Assembly: GCF_000300005.1 (NCBI RefSeq)
Contig: NC_018691.1
Span: forward strand, 124,001 to 188,000
Length of the DNA: 64,000 nucleotides
Direction of reading: 5' to 3'
Source of the DNA: Alloalcanivorax dieselolei B5
GTDB taxonomy: Bacteria > Pseudomonadota > Gammaproteobacteria > Pseudomonadales > Alcanivoracaceae
Below, piece by piece: positions 37,018 to 46,387 of this stretch. Made by a program: the position numbers and the translations under genes. How positions within the stretch are numbered: the first letter of the stretch is position 1; every line of letters starts with the position of its first letter. Below the pieces are notes generated by a model. The model did not search any database and was not told the DNA's origin. It worked only from the letters and a program-made list of their open reading frames with translations.

Positions 37018-37839
37018 TCAGGGCCGGTAGCGCTCTTGAATCAGACCCTCCAGTTTGGTCCAGGGCACGGTCAGTTCCGGTTGGCCCATGGCGTAGGGGG
37101 CGATGCTGTAAACATTGTAGAGCAGCGCCACGCCCTGGTCGGTGACATGGAAATCGCCGGTTTGCAGGAAGGGCCAGGTGTCGCGAAAGTCCTTGTCGGC
37201 TTCGATGTCATTCGCCAGCCATTGTTGATGCACCTCGGCGGCGGCTTTCCAGAAAGCGTCTTCCCGACCCGGTTGTAACACGTCCTGCAGTGTGGCGCGC
37301 CGTTGTTCCCGGCGGTCCCAGTTCAATAATTGCACCACCGGCATGCCATGGGCCCCGCCGGTGATCTCATAGCTGTCGAGCTGCAAGGTGACCAGCCCGG
37401 CGCGCTCCCCCAGCAGCGAAACTTTTGCGTTGAGCTCCCAGCCCATGCTCTCCATCTCCGCCGCTTCCCTGGCATCGAACAGGAAGCCGTCCGCCACCGC
37501 CGCGAAAGACGAGGCTCCGTCATCGGCGCCATTGCTTAACTGCTCAAGCAGGGTGCTTTCCAAGGCCCGGGTAAGGGAGGTGTCTTCGGGGAAGGTGAGC
37601 CACTGCAACGCCACCTTGGAACAAGGGTCGTCCGGACAGGACTCGCTTTCGCGGGTCAGAGTTTGCGATTTCGAGGTCAGCGGTGCGTCATTGGGCTGCT
37701 CGACGGGCGGCGTGGGCTGGTCCGGATTGGCTGCCCCGGTGTCCTGGCCGGATGCCGTACCGGATTGAGTGGGGGCATCGCTGTCGCCGCAGCCGGCGAG
37801 TAACAGTGCGAGTGTCACGGTGGAGAGCAGGAGGCGCAT
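37018..37839 (-). CDS. Lipoprotein with DUF3298/DUF4163-like domain
   Basis: Starting at the ATG at 37839, the 273-residue protein has a lipobox (LLLAGCGDS, Cys20). A Pro/Gln/Asn-rich linker (about 25-65) is followed by a domain with the pattern LVTLQLDSYEITGGAHGMPVVQLLNWD near its middle and a C-terminal DVTDQGVALLYNVYSIAPYAMGQPELTVPW segment. This resembles the DUF3298 C-terminal part of RsiV/PdaC-like proteins. The open frame further upstream overlaps the divergent gene's promoter and is rejected. Probably periplasmic, function unknown. Confidence 0.8.
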   Translation of the reverse strand: MRLLLSTVTLALLLAGCGDSDAPTQSGTASGQDTGAANPDQPTPPVEQPNDAPLTSKSQTLTRESESCPDDPCSKVALQWLTFPEDTSLTRALESTLLEQLSNGADDGASSFAAVADGFLFDAREAAEMESMGWELNAKVSLLGERAGLVTLQLDSYEITGGAHGMPVVQLLNWDRREQRRATLQDVLQPGREDAFWKAAAEVHQQWLANDIEADKDFRDTWPFLQTGDFHVTDQGVALLYNVYSIAPYAMGQPELTVPWTKLEGLIQERYRP

Positions 37840-38005
37840 AACCGGGTCCTTGGTTGTGATGGCGGAAGCCTCAGTGTGCCGCAATGCGGTAAGAGGGAAA
37901 AGACGAGCGCGGCGGCGTAGAGATCGTAAACAGGCTCTTACAGTCTTTTGCACGAAAGGGCTACGCAAAAGGGCACAATGGGGGCTGTGCTATAGGAGAG
38001 TTTTT

Positions 38006-38506
38006 ATGCGTCATTCCCTGTTGATGGCGGCGACGTTGATGGTGGCGACGACCTCGCTGAGCTGGGCGCAAAGCGACACCACCGAAGGCGTCCCCAATGT
38101 GAAGCAGGCTGACCAGGAGAACGTTCAGGCGCAGTTGAACGACACCTGGCAGGAAATCCGCAACTACGGCGTGGAGCAAAAGGAACGTGCTCTTGAGGCG
38201 GCTCGCCAGGGTCTCGACATGCTGGACGAGAACATCGATGAGCTGCAGAAAGACATGGACGAGGGCTGGGACTCACTGTCCGAGCAGGCCCGCGCGAACA
38301 AGGAGCAGGCGTTGGAGAACCTGAAGAAACAGCGCGAGGAACTGGGCAAGGAATACAGCCAACTTCAGGAAGCCACCCGCGGAAACTGGGAGGCGGCGAA
38401 GAGCCGTTTTGGTCAGGCGTGGGAGGCCGCCAAGGACGGTTGGCGGGAACTGACCAAGCCGGCGGAAAAAAGCGACGCCGGGGATGACGGCACTATTTCC
38501 ATCTAA
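38006..38506 (+). CDS. Secreted coiled-coil protein of unknown function
   Basis: From the ATG at 38006 (behind TAGGAGAG), 166 residues with a signal peptide (1-21, LSWA) are followed by a long, Glu/Lys/Gln-rich alpha-helical region (about 30-145) with heptad-like spacing. There are repeated WxxxxQ-type tryptophans (NDTWQEIRNYG, RGNWEAAKSRFG, QAWEAAKDGW). It has no recognised domain. It is convergent with recG, whose 3' end lies 5 bp away. Role unknown; a periplasmic structural or envelope-stress role would be a guess. Confidence 0.75.
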   Translation: MRHSLLMAATLMVATTSLSWAQSDTTEGVPNVKQADQENVQAQLNDTWQEIRNYGVEQKERALEAARQGLDMLDENIDELQKDMDEGWDSLSEQARANKEQALENLKKQREELGKEYSQLQEATRGNWEAAKSRFGQAWEAAKDGWRELTKPAEKSDAGDDGTISI

Positions 38507-38511
38507 GCGCC

Positions 38512-40584
38512 CTAAATATCCGCGTAGTCCTCGCCGCCGTTGAGCCAGCGGCGCAGTAAACGTTCCACCCGCCCCGGGTGGCGTTCCAGCAGTATCTCGG
38601 CCAACTCGCGGGCCGGTTCCATCAGGGCTTCGTCGCGAACCAGATCGGCGATCCGGAAGGCCAGCTCCCCGGTCTGCCGGGTACCGAGCCATTCGCCGGG
38701 CCCACGCAATTTCAGATCTTCCTCGGCGATGACGAAGCCGTCGGTGGTCTCCCGCATCACCGCCAGTCGCCGCTTGGCGGTCTGCGACAGCGGGATCTGA
38801 TACAGCAGCAGGCAATAGCTCTGGCCGCCACCCCGGCCCACCCGGCCACGGAGCTGGTGTAACTGCGCCAGCCCCAGACGTTCCGCGTTCTCCATCACCA
38901 TCAGCGTGGCATTGGGCACGTCCACGCCCACCTCGATAACCGTGGTGGCGACGAGAAGGTGCGCTTCGCCGGCGGCGAAGCGGGCCATGCGCTGCGCCTT
39001 GTCCTTTGCCTTCAGGCGGCCGTGCACAAGCTCCACGTTGAGCTCCGGCAGCGCTTCGCGTAGCGCCTCGAAGGCCGCTTCCGCCGCCTGAGCCTGCAAC
39101 TCATCGGATTCCTCGATCAGGGTGCACACCCAGTAGGCCTGGGCGCCCTCCAGACAGGCGGAACGAATCCGGGCAATCACATCATCACGGCGTGAAACGG
39201 GGAGGACCAGGGTTTGAATCGGCTTGCGTCCCGGCGGCATCTCATCAATTACCGAGGTGTCCAGATCGCCGTAGACGCTCATCGCCAGAGTACGGGGAAT
39301 CGGCGTGGCGGTGAGGGTGAGCTGGTGCGGCACCTGATTGCCGAAACGGCCTTTCTCCCGCAGCGCCAGCCGCTGCTGAACGCCGAAGCGGTGCTGTTCG
39401 TCGATGATGATCAGCCCGAGCCGCTGGAAGGCCACCGCGTCCTGGAATAACGCGTGCGTGCCCACCACCATGGAGGCACTGCCATCGGCCAGGGCGGCCA
39501 GATTTTCCCGGCGCGCTTTTTGGCCCAGGCTGCCCGCCAGCCAGTGCACCGGAATCCCCAGCGGCGCCAGCCAGTGCTCGAAGTTGGCCCGGTGTTGTTC
39601 CGCCAGCAGCTCGGTGGGTGCCATCAGGGCCACCTGATAGCCCGACTCGATGGCGGTCAGCGCCGCCGCCGCCGCCACCAGAGTCTTGCCCGAGCCCACG
39701 TCGCCTTGCAGTAACCGCAGCATGGGATGATCCCGGCGCAGATCGGCGCCGATTTCATCGATCACCCGGTTCTGCGCGCCGGTGAGAGCGAACGGCAGGC
39801 TGAGCAGCAGCTTCCGCAGCAGGCGATCGCCATCGAGAACCGGCGCCGCCAGGGTCTTCTGTCCGGCTCGTTTGGACAGCATGCCCAACTGGTGCGCCAC
39901 CATTTCTTCCATCACCAGACGCTTCACCGCCGGATGGTTGCCGTCCAGCAGTAGATCCACCGGGTCATCGGGACCGGGGTGATGCAGCATTTCCAGGGCA
40001 TTGGCGAGACTGGGCAGGTGGCGTTGATCCAGCAGATCGGGAGGAATCAGCTCCTCGGGAAGGTGCTGGCGCAGGATATCCAGCGCCTGGCCGGCCAGAT
40101 TGCGCAGTTGCCGTTGGCTGACGCCCTCGGTGGTGGGATAGACCGGGGTCAGCGCCCGCTCCAGCGGTGGCAGGTCCGGGCCGAGTTGATACTCGGGGTG
40201 ATAGAACTCCAGGCCGGCGGCGCCCGGGCGGGGCTCGCCATAGACCCGGATCGGGCGGCCTTTTTCCAGGTTGTTCTTTTGCGCGGCGCTGAAGTGATAA
40301 AAGCGCAGGGACACCAGGCCGGTGCCGTCGGCCACCTTGCACAGCAGCGAGCGACGTTTGCCGAACACCACATCGGCGGCGAGGATCTCGCCCTCGATCA
40401 CCACGCCCTGTTCCGGGCGCAGAGCGCCGATGGGTGTGATACGGGTACGGTCCTCGTAACGGAACGGCAAATGGAAGAGCACGTCTTCCACCGTGCTCAA
40501 GCCCAGACGTTCCAGTTTTTCCGCGGCTCTGGGGCCAACCCCCTTGAGCCGGGACAGGCCCATCTCCGCCAGTGATACCGCCAT
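38512..40584 (-). CDS. recG: ATP-dependent DNA helicase RecG
   Basis: This 690-residue branch-migration helicase processes stalled forks and Holliday junctions. It has an N-terminal wedge/OB domain (PIGALRPEQGVVIEGEILAADVVFG), then helicase motifs: I (LQGDVGSGKTLVAAAAAL), II DEQH (IIIDEQHRFGVQQR), III (TATPIPRTLA), and V/VI (TTVIEVGVDVPNATLM; QLRGRVGRG). Length matches E. coli RecG (693). It lies beside oxyR on the same strand, an arrangement known from Pseudomonas. Confidence 0.98.
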   Translation of the reverse strand: MAVSLAEMGLSRLKGVGPRAAEKLERLGLSTVEDVLFHLPFRYEDRTRITPIGALRPEQGVVIEGEILAADVVFGKRRSLLCKVADGTGLVSLRFYHFSAAQKNNLEKGRPIRVYGEPRPGAAGLEFYHPEYQLGPDLPPLERALTPVYPTTEGVSQRQLRNLAGQALDILRQHLPEELIPPDLLDQRHLPSLANALEMLHHPGPDDPVDLLLDGNHPAVKRLVMEEMVAHQLGMLSKRAGQKTLAAPVLDGDRLLRKLLLSLPFALTGAQNRVIDEIGADLRRDHPMLRLLQGDVGSGKTLVAAAAALTAIESGYQVALMAPTELLAEQHRANFEHWLAPLGIPVHWLAGSLGQKARRENLAALADGSASMVVGTHALFQDAVAFQRLGLIIIDEQHRFGVQQRLALREKGRFGNQVPHQLTLTATPIPRTLAMSVYGDLDTSVIDEMPPGRKPIQTLVLPVSRRDDVIARIRSACLEGAQAYWVCTLIEESDELQAQAAEAAFEALREALPELNVELVHGRLKAKDKAQRMARFAAGEAHLLVATTVIEVGVDVPNATLMVMENAERLGLAQLHQLRGRVGRGGGQSYCLLLYQIPLSQTAKRRLAVMRETTDGFVIAEEDLKLRGPGEWLGTRQTGELAFRIADLVRDEALMEPARELAEILLERHPGRVERLLRRWLNGGEDYADI

Positions 40585-40637
40585 CGCTCGCTATGTCGTC
40601 GCAGTGAATGGGGGGCGGCGGCGCGCAGAGCCCGGTC

Positions 40638-41540
40638 TCAGGCCGCCAGACCTTCGCGGGGTACCGCGTGGCGCAGCACTTCAATGGCTTTGGGCCGGGG
40701 GAAGCTGTCCCGCCAGACCAGAGCAATGGTGCGTGACGGCACCGGTGCCGTGAACGGACGCACGGCAAACGTGCTTTTGTCGTAGCCGTGCTGATACAAC
40801 GCGGAATCCGGCAGCACCGTGATGCCCAGCCCGGAAGCGACCATGTGACGCAGGGTTTCCAGGGAGCCACCCTCGATCTGCACCAGATTGCGCTGACGCT
40901 CGGAATTGATCGCCGGGCACAACTCCAGCACCTGATCGCGGAAGCAGTGGCCTTCGCCGAGCAGCAGCAGGGTTTCGTCCAGCAACTGCTCCGGGCGAAT
41001 GTGTTGCTGCTTGGTCCAGGAATGGTTCGCCGGCAGCAGCACGGAGAAGGATTCCTCGTACATCTTGGCCCGCACCAGGCCGCCGCCGGAGAACGGCAGG
41101 GCGACGATGATGGCGTCCAATTCACCGCGTTCCAGTTTGCCGCGCAGCACGTGGGTGTAGTTTTCCTCGATGAACAGCGGCATTTCCGGCGCTTCCGCGT
41201 GCACTTGCGGCACCAGGGTCGGGAACAGATAAGGCGCCACGGTGAAAATGGCCCCCACCCGCAGCGGCGAACCGAGCTGGTCGCGCTGGCTCATCGCCAT
41301 CTGCTCCAGCAAATCGGCCTGTTCCAGTACCCGCTGTGCCTGGGCCACAATAGGCTCCGCTTGGGGAGTGACCACCACTTCCCGCGGGCGGCGCTCGAAC
41401 AGGGGCATGCCCAGCTGCTCCTCAAGCTTCTTGATGGCGGCGCTGAGCGTGGGCTGACTGACATTGCACAACTGGGCCGCGTGACCGAAGTGCCGTTCAC
41501 GAGCCAAAGCGACCAGATAGCGAAGTTCTGTTAGCGTCAT
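40638..41540 (-). CDS. oxyR: Peroxide-sensing LysR regulator OxyR
   Basis: The 300-residue protein begins at the ATG at 41540. The N-terminal helix-turn-helix (TLTELRYLVALARERHFGHAAQLCNVSQPTLSAAIKKLE) is OxyR-type. The effector domain carries GEGHCFRDQVLELC with the redox Cys at 199 and 208, exactly the E. coli OxyR positions, so peroxide sensing by C199-C208 disulfide formation is well supported. It precedes recG on the same strand with a 53-bp gap. The longer upstream frame is not used because it runs into the divergent gene. Confidence 0.96.
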   Translation of the reverse strand: MTLTELRYLVALARERHFGHAAQLCNVSQPTLSAAIKKLEEQLGMPLFERRPREVVVTPQAEPIVAQAQRVLEQADLLEQMAMSQRDQLGSPLRVGAIFTVAPYLFPTLVPQVHAEAPEMPLFIEENYTHVLRGKLERGELDAIIVALPFSGGGLVRAKMYEESFSVLLPANHSWTKQQHIRPEQLLDETLLLLGEGHCFRDQVLELCPAINSERQRNLVQIEGGSLETLRHMVASGLGITVLPDSALYQHGYDKSTFAVRPFTAPVPSRTIALVWRDSFPRPKAIEVLRHAVPREGLAA

Positions 41541-41590
41541 GGCAATAATATGTAGAGGCAATTGTGACCATTGTGCCCAAGAGGAAACCG

Positions 41591-42418
41591 ATGAGCCATA
41601 TCCTAATTGCCGGATTGGGAGATCTGGGCGGCGGTCTGGCGCAGGCACTGAGTGACGAGGGTCACGGCATCAGTGCCATTCGCCGGAGTCCGCGGGCCCC
41701 CCGCGGGGTCCAAGTGTATGCCCAGGACCTGGTTCGCGATACCCCCTTGCTGCCGCCGGAGCCGGTGGATCTGCTGGTGATCGTGATGACGCCGTCGGAA
41801 TACTCCGAGGCCGGCTATCAGGCCGCGTATTTGACCGCCCCAGGCCGGTTGTTGGACGCCCTGGCACAGCGCCAGCCGTTGCCGCCGACTCTGTTTGTCT
41901 CCAGCACGGCGGTTTATGGCGATCTGCAGGGCGACGTGGACGAGGACACCTCGCCGGCCCCGCGGCGCTATAACGGGCAGGTGATGCTGGCGGCGGAAGA
42001 AGCCATCAGCGCCCGGGCGCCGTCCACGGCGGTACGCTTCTCTGGTATTTACGGACCGGGCCGCACCCGTCTGCTGCGCAAGGTGGAACAGCTTAGCCAG
42101 GGACAGGAAGCGCCGCCGGCGCCGGTGTGGACCAACCGTATTCACCGGGACGATTGTGTCGGCCTGCTGCACACCCTGGCCAGGCGCTGGCTGGCCGGGC
42201 AGACGGTGTCGCCGGTGGTGCTGGGCACCGACAATCATCCGGTCAGCAACCTGACGGTTTACCGCTATCTGGCCGAATTGCACGGCTGGCCGCTGACACT
42301 GGAGGAGAGCCCGCCCAGCGGCAAGCGGCTGTTCAGCCGGTTTATCGCCGAAGGCGGCTACCGCCTGCGTTATCCCGATTATCGGGCGGGGTATCGGGGG
42401 CTTTCCCAGGTCTTGTAG
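41591..42418 (+). CDS. NAD(P)-binding epimerase-like protein (YeeZ-like)
   Basis: The 275-residue protein uses the ATG at 41591 behind GAGGAAA. The Rossmann motif is unusual, ILIAGLGDLGGGLAQAL, of the GxGxxG type used by YeeZ-like SDRs. FVSSTAVYGDLQGDVDEDT and ISGIYGPGRTRLL (with the S/T-x-Y active-site region) follow. YeeZ proteins are extended SDRs of unknown substrate. It is divergent from oxyR with a short shared promoter region, so OxyR control is possible. A REP-like element follows. Confidence 0.85.
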   Translation: MSHILIAGLGDLGGGLAQALSDEGHGISAIRRSPRAPRGVQVYAQDLVRDTPLLPPEPVDLLVIVMTPSEYSEAGYQAAYLTAPGRLLDALAQRQPLPPTLFVSSTAVYGDLQGDVDEDTSPAPRRYNGQVMLAAEEAISARAPSTAVRFSGIYGPGRTRLLRKVEQLSQGQEAPPAPVWTNRIHRDDCVGLLHTLARRWLAGQTVSPVVLGTDNHPVSNLTVYRYLAELHGWPLTLEESPPSGKRLFSRFIAEGGYRLRYPDYRAGYRGLSQVL

Positions 42419-42433
42419 GCATGAATCCAGAGG

Positions 42434-42530
42434 TCACTACGAAGCCGCTGTAGGAGCTTGCCTGCAAGCGAATTGGCTCCCGTTGCCCAAGAATTCGCTT
42501 GCAGGCAAGCTCCTACAGCGGCTTCGTAGC
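42434..42530. repeat. REP-like inverted element D
   Basis: The cleanest copy: arms ACTACGAAGCCGCTGTAGGA and TCCTACAGCGGCTTCGTAG complement each other, with inner CTTGCCTGCAAGCGAAT arms also pairing. The loop is about 20 nt. It lies in the 360-bp gap between the YeeZ-like gene and purE; the rest of that gap (42540-42778) is GC-rich purE leader with a GGAGCCC/GGGCTCC inverted repeat at 42705 and 42733. Confidence 0.87.
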
Positions 42531-42778
42531 AATCTCTGTTGGAGCTGTCCGTGAGGCCCGGTCCACGGTGTAGAATGGCCCCCGCGTGGCGCCGGTTCTT
42601 GCGCGCCGCCGCGGAATCAGTAGAGTGTGCGCCTTCCGGGCCTGAAAGCGGGCCCTTGGGGGCGTCGGGCAGGCCGTTCAGGGTGCGCCGGCGTCTCTCT
42701 AATCGGAGCCCAGGCACGGTCACGCCGGGAGCGGGCTCCACAATGGTCGGCCGATGACCGCCGGCGCATGGGAGTGAA

Positions 42779-43273
42779 ATGATGACCGTACCCGTAGCTG
42801 TTGTAATGGGGTCTCAGTCCGACTGGGACACCATGAAAGAGGCCTGTGACGCCCTTAGCCAATTCGCGGTGGGCTGGAAAGCCCAGGTGGTGTCCGCCCA
42901 CCGCACACCAGAGCGCCTGTTTGAGTTTTCCCGCAATGCCGCCGATGAGGGGTATCGCATTATCATCGCCGGTGCCGGCGGTGCCGCCCATCTGCCGGGC
43001 ATGATTGCTTCCATGACGCCGCTGCCGGTGCTGGGCGTGCCGGTGCAGAGCCGTGCTCTGTCCGGTCTCGACAGTCTTCTGTCCATCGTGCAAATGCCCA
43101 AGGGCGTGGCGGTGGGCACCCTGGCCATCGGTACCGCGGGGGCCTATAACGCCGGCCTGCTGGCGGCACAGATGCTGGGCAGCCACGATGACGCGCTGCG
43201 CCAGCGCATCGCCGAGTGGAAAGCCGCCCGCGCCGATGAAGTACTGGCCAACGCGGATCTGGGGCAAGGCTGA
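42779..43273 (+). CDS. purE: N5-carboxyaminoimidazole ribonucleotide mutase
   Basis: This 164-residue class I PurE converts N5-CAIR to CAIR in purine synthesis. It shows [16 protein letters not shown], the HRTPERL motif with the catalytic His, and [25 protein letters not shown]. The ATG at 42782 has the better spacing from GGAG; 42779 is the first of two adjacent ATGs. The last base of its stop overlaps the purK ATG, giving tight coupling. Confidence 0.97.
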   Translation: MMTVPVAVVMGSQSDWDTMKEACDALSQFAVGWKAQVVSAHRTPERLFEFSRNAADEGYRIIIAGAGGAAHLPGMIASMTPLPVLGVPVQSRALSGLDSLLSIVQMPKGVAVGTLAIGTAGAYNAGLLAAQMLGSHDDALRQRIAEWKAARADEVLANADLGQG

Positions 43274-44376
43274 TGAATCGGGTACTGGTATTGGGTGGAG
43301 GCCAATTGGGCCTGATGATGGCGGAAGCCGGAGCCCGTCTGGGGCTGGTGGTGGATCGTTATGACCCGGAGCGGGCATTGTTGCTGCCCGGCACTTCCGA
43401 CCTGCCGGTACCCATCGATCTGCAGACCTGCCTGGAACGCTATCCGGTGATCACCGTGGAACGGGAAGCCTTTCCCGCTAGCGGTCTGTCCGCCGAACTG
43501 GCCAGCAGCGACCGCTGTGTGGCCCGGGGTGCCCTGAAGGTAATTCCGGACCGCTTCGACCAGAAAAGCATGCTGGACAAGCTGGGCATCCCCACCGCCG
43601 AGTGGATGAACCTGGATCGCGCCGGAGATCTGGATACCGCCATTCAACGTTTTGGCGGGGTGGTGGTGAAAGCCCGCAGCGGCGGCTATGACGGCCGCGG
43701 CACCTGGATCCTGAATGCCGGCGACGACACCTCGGTGGTGCCGGTGGCGGAACTGGCCGGCCAGGCCATCATCGAGCGGAAAGTGCCATTCCGGCGTGAG
43801 CTTTCCATCGTTGGAGCCCGCAATCTGCAGGGCGATACGCTGTTCTATCCGCTGACCCGCAACTGGCACGTGGATGGCATTCTGCGCCTGAGCCTGGCTC
43901 CTGCCCGCGCTTGCCAGGCGCTGCAAAAACCCGCTGAAGCCATGCTCAAGGGCATCATGGAAGAACTGGATTATGCCGGCGTGATGGCGGTGGAGTTCTT
44001 CGAGGAAGACGGCCAACTGGTGGTCAACGAGATTGCCCCGCGTGTGCATAATTCCGGCCACTGGACCCATGAAGGCGCCGACTGGTCGCAGTTCGACTTA
44101 CACGTGCATGCCCTCGCCGGCGTGCCGTTGCACGCGGTGAACGTGCACGGTCCCACCGCCATGGTGAACCTGATCGGTACGCCGTTTGACCAGGCCTGGC
44201 TGCAACATCCGGGGGTGGTGCATTGGTACGGCAAATCCGTGCGTCCCGGACGTAAACTGGGGCACGCCAATCTGGTGGCCGACACCTTGGAGGAACTGCG
44301 CGAAGGGCTGCGTGCCTGGGCCGATGTGCTGCCGGAAGGGTTCGAGGCGGTGCTGGATTCGGAACTGGGCCTGTAA
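43273..44376 (+). CDS. purK: N5-carboxyaminoimidazole ribonucleotide synthase
   Basis: This 367-residue ATP-grasp enzyme uses AIR, ATP and bicarbonate to make N5-CAIR for PurE. It has an N-terminal GGGQLGLMMAEAGARLGL preATP-grasp domain, the ATP-grasp core with VVVKARSGGYDGRGTW and the metal-binding EFFEEDGQLVVNEIAPRVHNSGHWT, then a C-terminal PurK domain with HWYGKSVRPGRKLGHANL. Length is normal. It directly overlaps purE; a strong hairpin without T-tract follows. Confidence 0.97.
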   Translation: MNRVLVLGGGQLGLMMAEAGARLGLVVDRYDPERALLLPGTSDLPVPIDLQTCLERYPVITVEREAFPASGLSAELASSDRCVARGALKVIPDRFDQKSMLDKLGIPTAEWMNLDRAGDLDTAIQRFGGVVVKARSGGYDGRGTWILNAGDDTSVVPVAELAGQAIIERKVPFRRELSIVGARNLQGDTLFYPLTRNWHVDGILRLSLAPARACQALQKPAEAMLKGIMEELDYAGVMAVEFFEEDGQLVVNEIAPRVHNSGHWTHEGADWSQFDLHVHALAGVPLHAVNVHGPTAMVNLIGTPFDQAWLQHPGVVHWYGKSVRPGRKLGHANLVADTLEELREGLRAWADVLPEGFEAVLDSELGL

Positions 44377-44379
44377 GAC

Positions 44380-44414
44380 GTTTCACCCTCTCCCTTGAGG
44401 GGAGAGGGTGAAAC
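44380..44414. terminator. Strong hairpin between purK and the first esterase gene
   Basis: GTTTCACCCTCTCCC pairs almost perfectly with GGGAGAGGGTGAAAC around a TTGAG loop. It lies between convergent gene ends, so it may end transcription from both sides, but no T-tract follows on either strand; a rho-dependent or RNA-stability role is equally possible. Confidence 0.5.
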
Positions 44415-44442
44415 AAATGTCGAGATGATCACCCGCCTGCCA

Positions 44443-46272
44443 TCAGGGCGTTGGCCAGGGGCTCTGGCTGGCGAAATGTCGCACGGCGTTCTTCTCCCCT
44501 TCGTCGTAAGCGCTGATCGCCGCTTCCCGGTCCTCCTCGACGCTTTCCAGTGTCAGCGCTTCGCCGGACATCTCTATGTGGGCCTGTTCAAGGTCGGCAT
44601 CGAGTACGATGACGGTGTCGCTGCCCTCGCCGCTCCATGGCATCCAGCGTGGTGGACAACCCTCGTCACAACCACCACTGGGATCCCCTTGGCGAAGGAA
44701 GTGCTTCACATAGGTCATCATCGCGTCTTGCAGATCGCGTCGCCCCGCTTCGTTGTCCGCGGTGAACGGGTAACCGAACAGACCCTCTTCCCTGCCATGG
44801 AAGAATGAAATTTCCGCGGAGTGTCCGGCGCCATAAATGAAGTCGAAAGGTTCGGGCCCGGAACCGGGGCCGCCCCAGCGGAAATCATAGGCGAAAACGT
44901 CTTCCTGCCGTTGTGCCAGCGCCGCCGCCAGTTCGTCCACATACTTGGCGCGCCACGCGCGGCTGCCATGATAGCCGGCAAGCTCGTAGATCGTCCGGTC
45001 CCGCTCCGTGGGCAGCACGTCGTCCAGGGTGAACGGAGAGCCGTCTGCTTTCGATTCCCCTTCCATCACATCCTTCAGATTGAGCCAGGTGTAGTCTCCG
45101 GAAGGCTGGTCATACAGTGCTTTCACCAGGGCGCCATAAAGGGGCATGAAGGCCTTTTGCTCATATTCGTTGGCGCCGATGATCAAAGGCACGGAGTTGT
45201 ATTCGCCAGCACGAATGGCCGGCATCCAGCCGCCGCTGGGCACCACCACACCGTCCTCCGTGGCGCCGTAGGCGGACAGGCTGGTGTAGGCCAGGACGGC
45301 GGCGTAGTAGTCATGGGCCGGGATCTGGAACAGATATTCATCCAGGGTGCCATCGTCGACCATCTGCTGGCGCAGGGCGGCGGCTTCGCTGGCCTCTCCG
45401 GCATCACCCCGGTAGCGCAACAGATAGTCGATCTGTTCGTTGGTGAAGGCCTCGGCCTCCGCCGGCGAGCGGGTCGCCATGGCCGGGCTTTGTGCCATGG
45501 CCTTGTGGAACAGGCCTTGTGCTTGCGGTGACACCAGCAGTGTCATCACGTTGTGACCCCCGGCGGACTCGCCGGCAATGGTGATCTGATCGGGATCGCC
45601 GCCGAAGGCCGCGGCATTGTCACGTACCCATCGCAGGGCCTGTATCTGATCCAGATTGCCGAAATTGCCGGAATCGGACAGCGGGTCGGCACCGCCGGTC
45701 TGGACTTCCGGTTGGAAGAACCAGCCCAGTGGCCCCAGCCGGTACTGGATCACCACGACCACCGCGTCGGCGTGCAGGGCCAGGTTGCCGCCATCGTAAT
45801 CCATGGCGGTGCCGAAGTTATTGGAACCACCGTGAATCCAGACATAAACCGGCAATTGCTCCTGCTGCCAGTCAGCACGGCTGGGCCGGTAGATATCCAG
45901 GTACAGGCAGTCTTCGTCGCCGATGATGTTCTGTGTGCGTACCCAGTGAAGGGTGGTTTCCGCCTGTACGCAACGGGATGCCGGCTCGGTGGCGTCGCGC
46001 ACGCCGCTCCAGCTTTCCGGCGGTTGCGGTGCGCGCCAGCGTAGGTCGTCCACTGGCGGGCGGGCATAAGGTATTCCCCACCACACCAGCAGGGTGCCAT
46101 CGACAGTGGCGTTTTCCGGTGCCCGTTCCTGGCCGGCGACCTCGCCTTGCAGCGTGGTCGCGGTCACAGGGGGCGGTGGGGATGGCCGGTCATTGCTGCT
46201 GTCACTGCCGCAGCCGGTCAGGATCAGGCTGAACAGGGCCAGCAGTCCCAGGGATTTGCCATGGGGGAACAT
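44443..46272 (-). CDS. Secreted lipoprotein carboxylesterase (type B family)
   Basis: The 609-residue protein has a lipobox (SLILTGC, Cys21), a Pro-rich linker and a type B carboxylesterase fold. GIPYARPPVDDLRWRAPQP, EDCLYLDIYRP, the oxyanion loop WIHGGS and the nucleophile elbow GESAGG (Ser236) are all present. The Glu/Asp and His of the triad should lie in the second half; the C-terminal IYGAGHSAEI segment likely gives the His. It is anchored to the envelope and probably cleaves a bulky or hydrophobic ester. It is the first of three same-strand lipoprotein hydrolases. Confidence 0.88.
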   Translation of the reverse strand: MFPHGKSLGLLALFSLILTGCGSDSSNDRPSPPPPVTATTLQGEVAGQERAPENATVDGTLLVWWGIPYARPPVDDLRWRAPQPPESWSGVRDATEPASRCVQAETTLHWVRTQNIIGDEDCLYLDIYRPSRADWQQEQLPVYVWIHGGSNNFGTAMDYDGGNLALHADAVVVVIQYRLGPLGWFFQPEVQTGGADPLSDSGNFGNLDQIQALRWVRDNAAAFGGDPDQITIAGESAGGHNVMTLLVSPQAQGLFHKAMAQSPAMATRSPAEAEAFTNEQIDYLLRYRGDAGEASEAAALRQQMVDDGTLDEYLFQIPAHDYYAAVLAYTSLSAYGATEDGVVVPSGGWMPAIRAGEYNSVPLIIGANEYEQKAFMPLYGALVKALYDQPSGDYTWLNLKDVMEGESKADGSPFTLDDVLPTERDRTIYELAGYHGSRAWRAKYVDELAAALAQRQEDVFAYDFRWGGPGSGPEPFDFIYGAGHSAEISFFHGREEGLFGYPFTADNEAGRRDLQDAMMTYVKHFLRQGDPSGGCDEGCPPRWMPWSGEGSDTVIVLDADLEQAHIEMSGEALTLESVEEDREAAISAYDEGEKNAVRHFASQSPWPTP

Positions 46273-46343
46273 CGCTCTCTCCTTGCATTGTTGTTATGGC
46301 ATGCGTTGTTAAGACCCGCGCCCAGACAGGGGCGAGGCGGATC

Positions 46344-46364
46344 ACGGAGGGCATGGCCCTCCGT
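46344..46364. other. Perfect 9-bp palindrome between two hydrolase genes
   Basis: ACGGAGGGC-ATG-GCCCTCCGT could fold as a hairpin 3' of the 46388-47809 gene. An A-run on the plus strand means a T-run precedes, not follows, it on the transcribed strand, so it is not a standard intrinsic terminator. Confidence 0.45.
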
Positions 46365-46387
46365 AAAAAAAGCAAACAAGACTCGAA

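Noticed and set aside
46344-46364. Palindrome as an intrinsic terminator of the 46388-47809 gene
   Set aside because: On the transcribed strand the T-run comes before the hairpin, not after, so it does not fit rho-independent termination; kept only as an unassigned palindrome.
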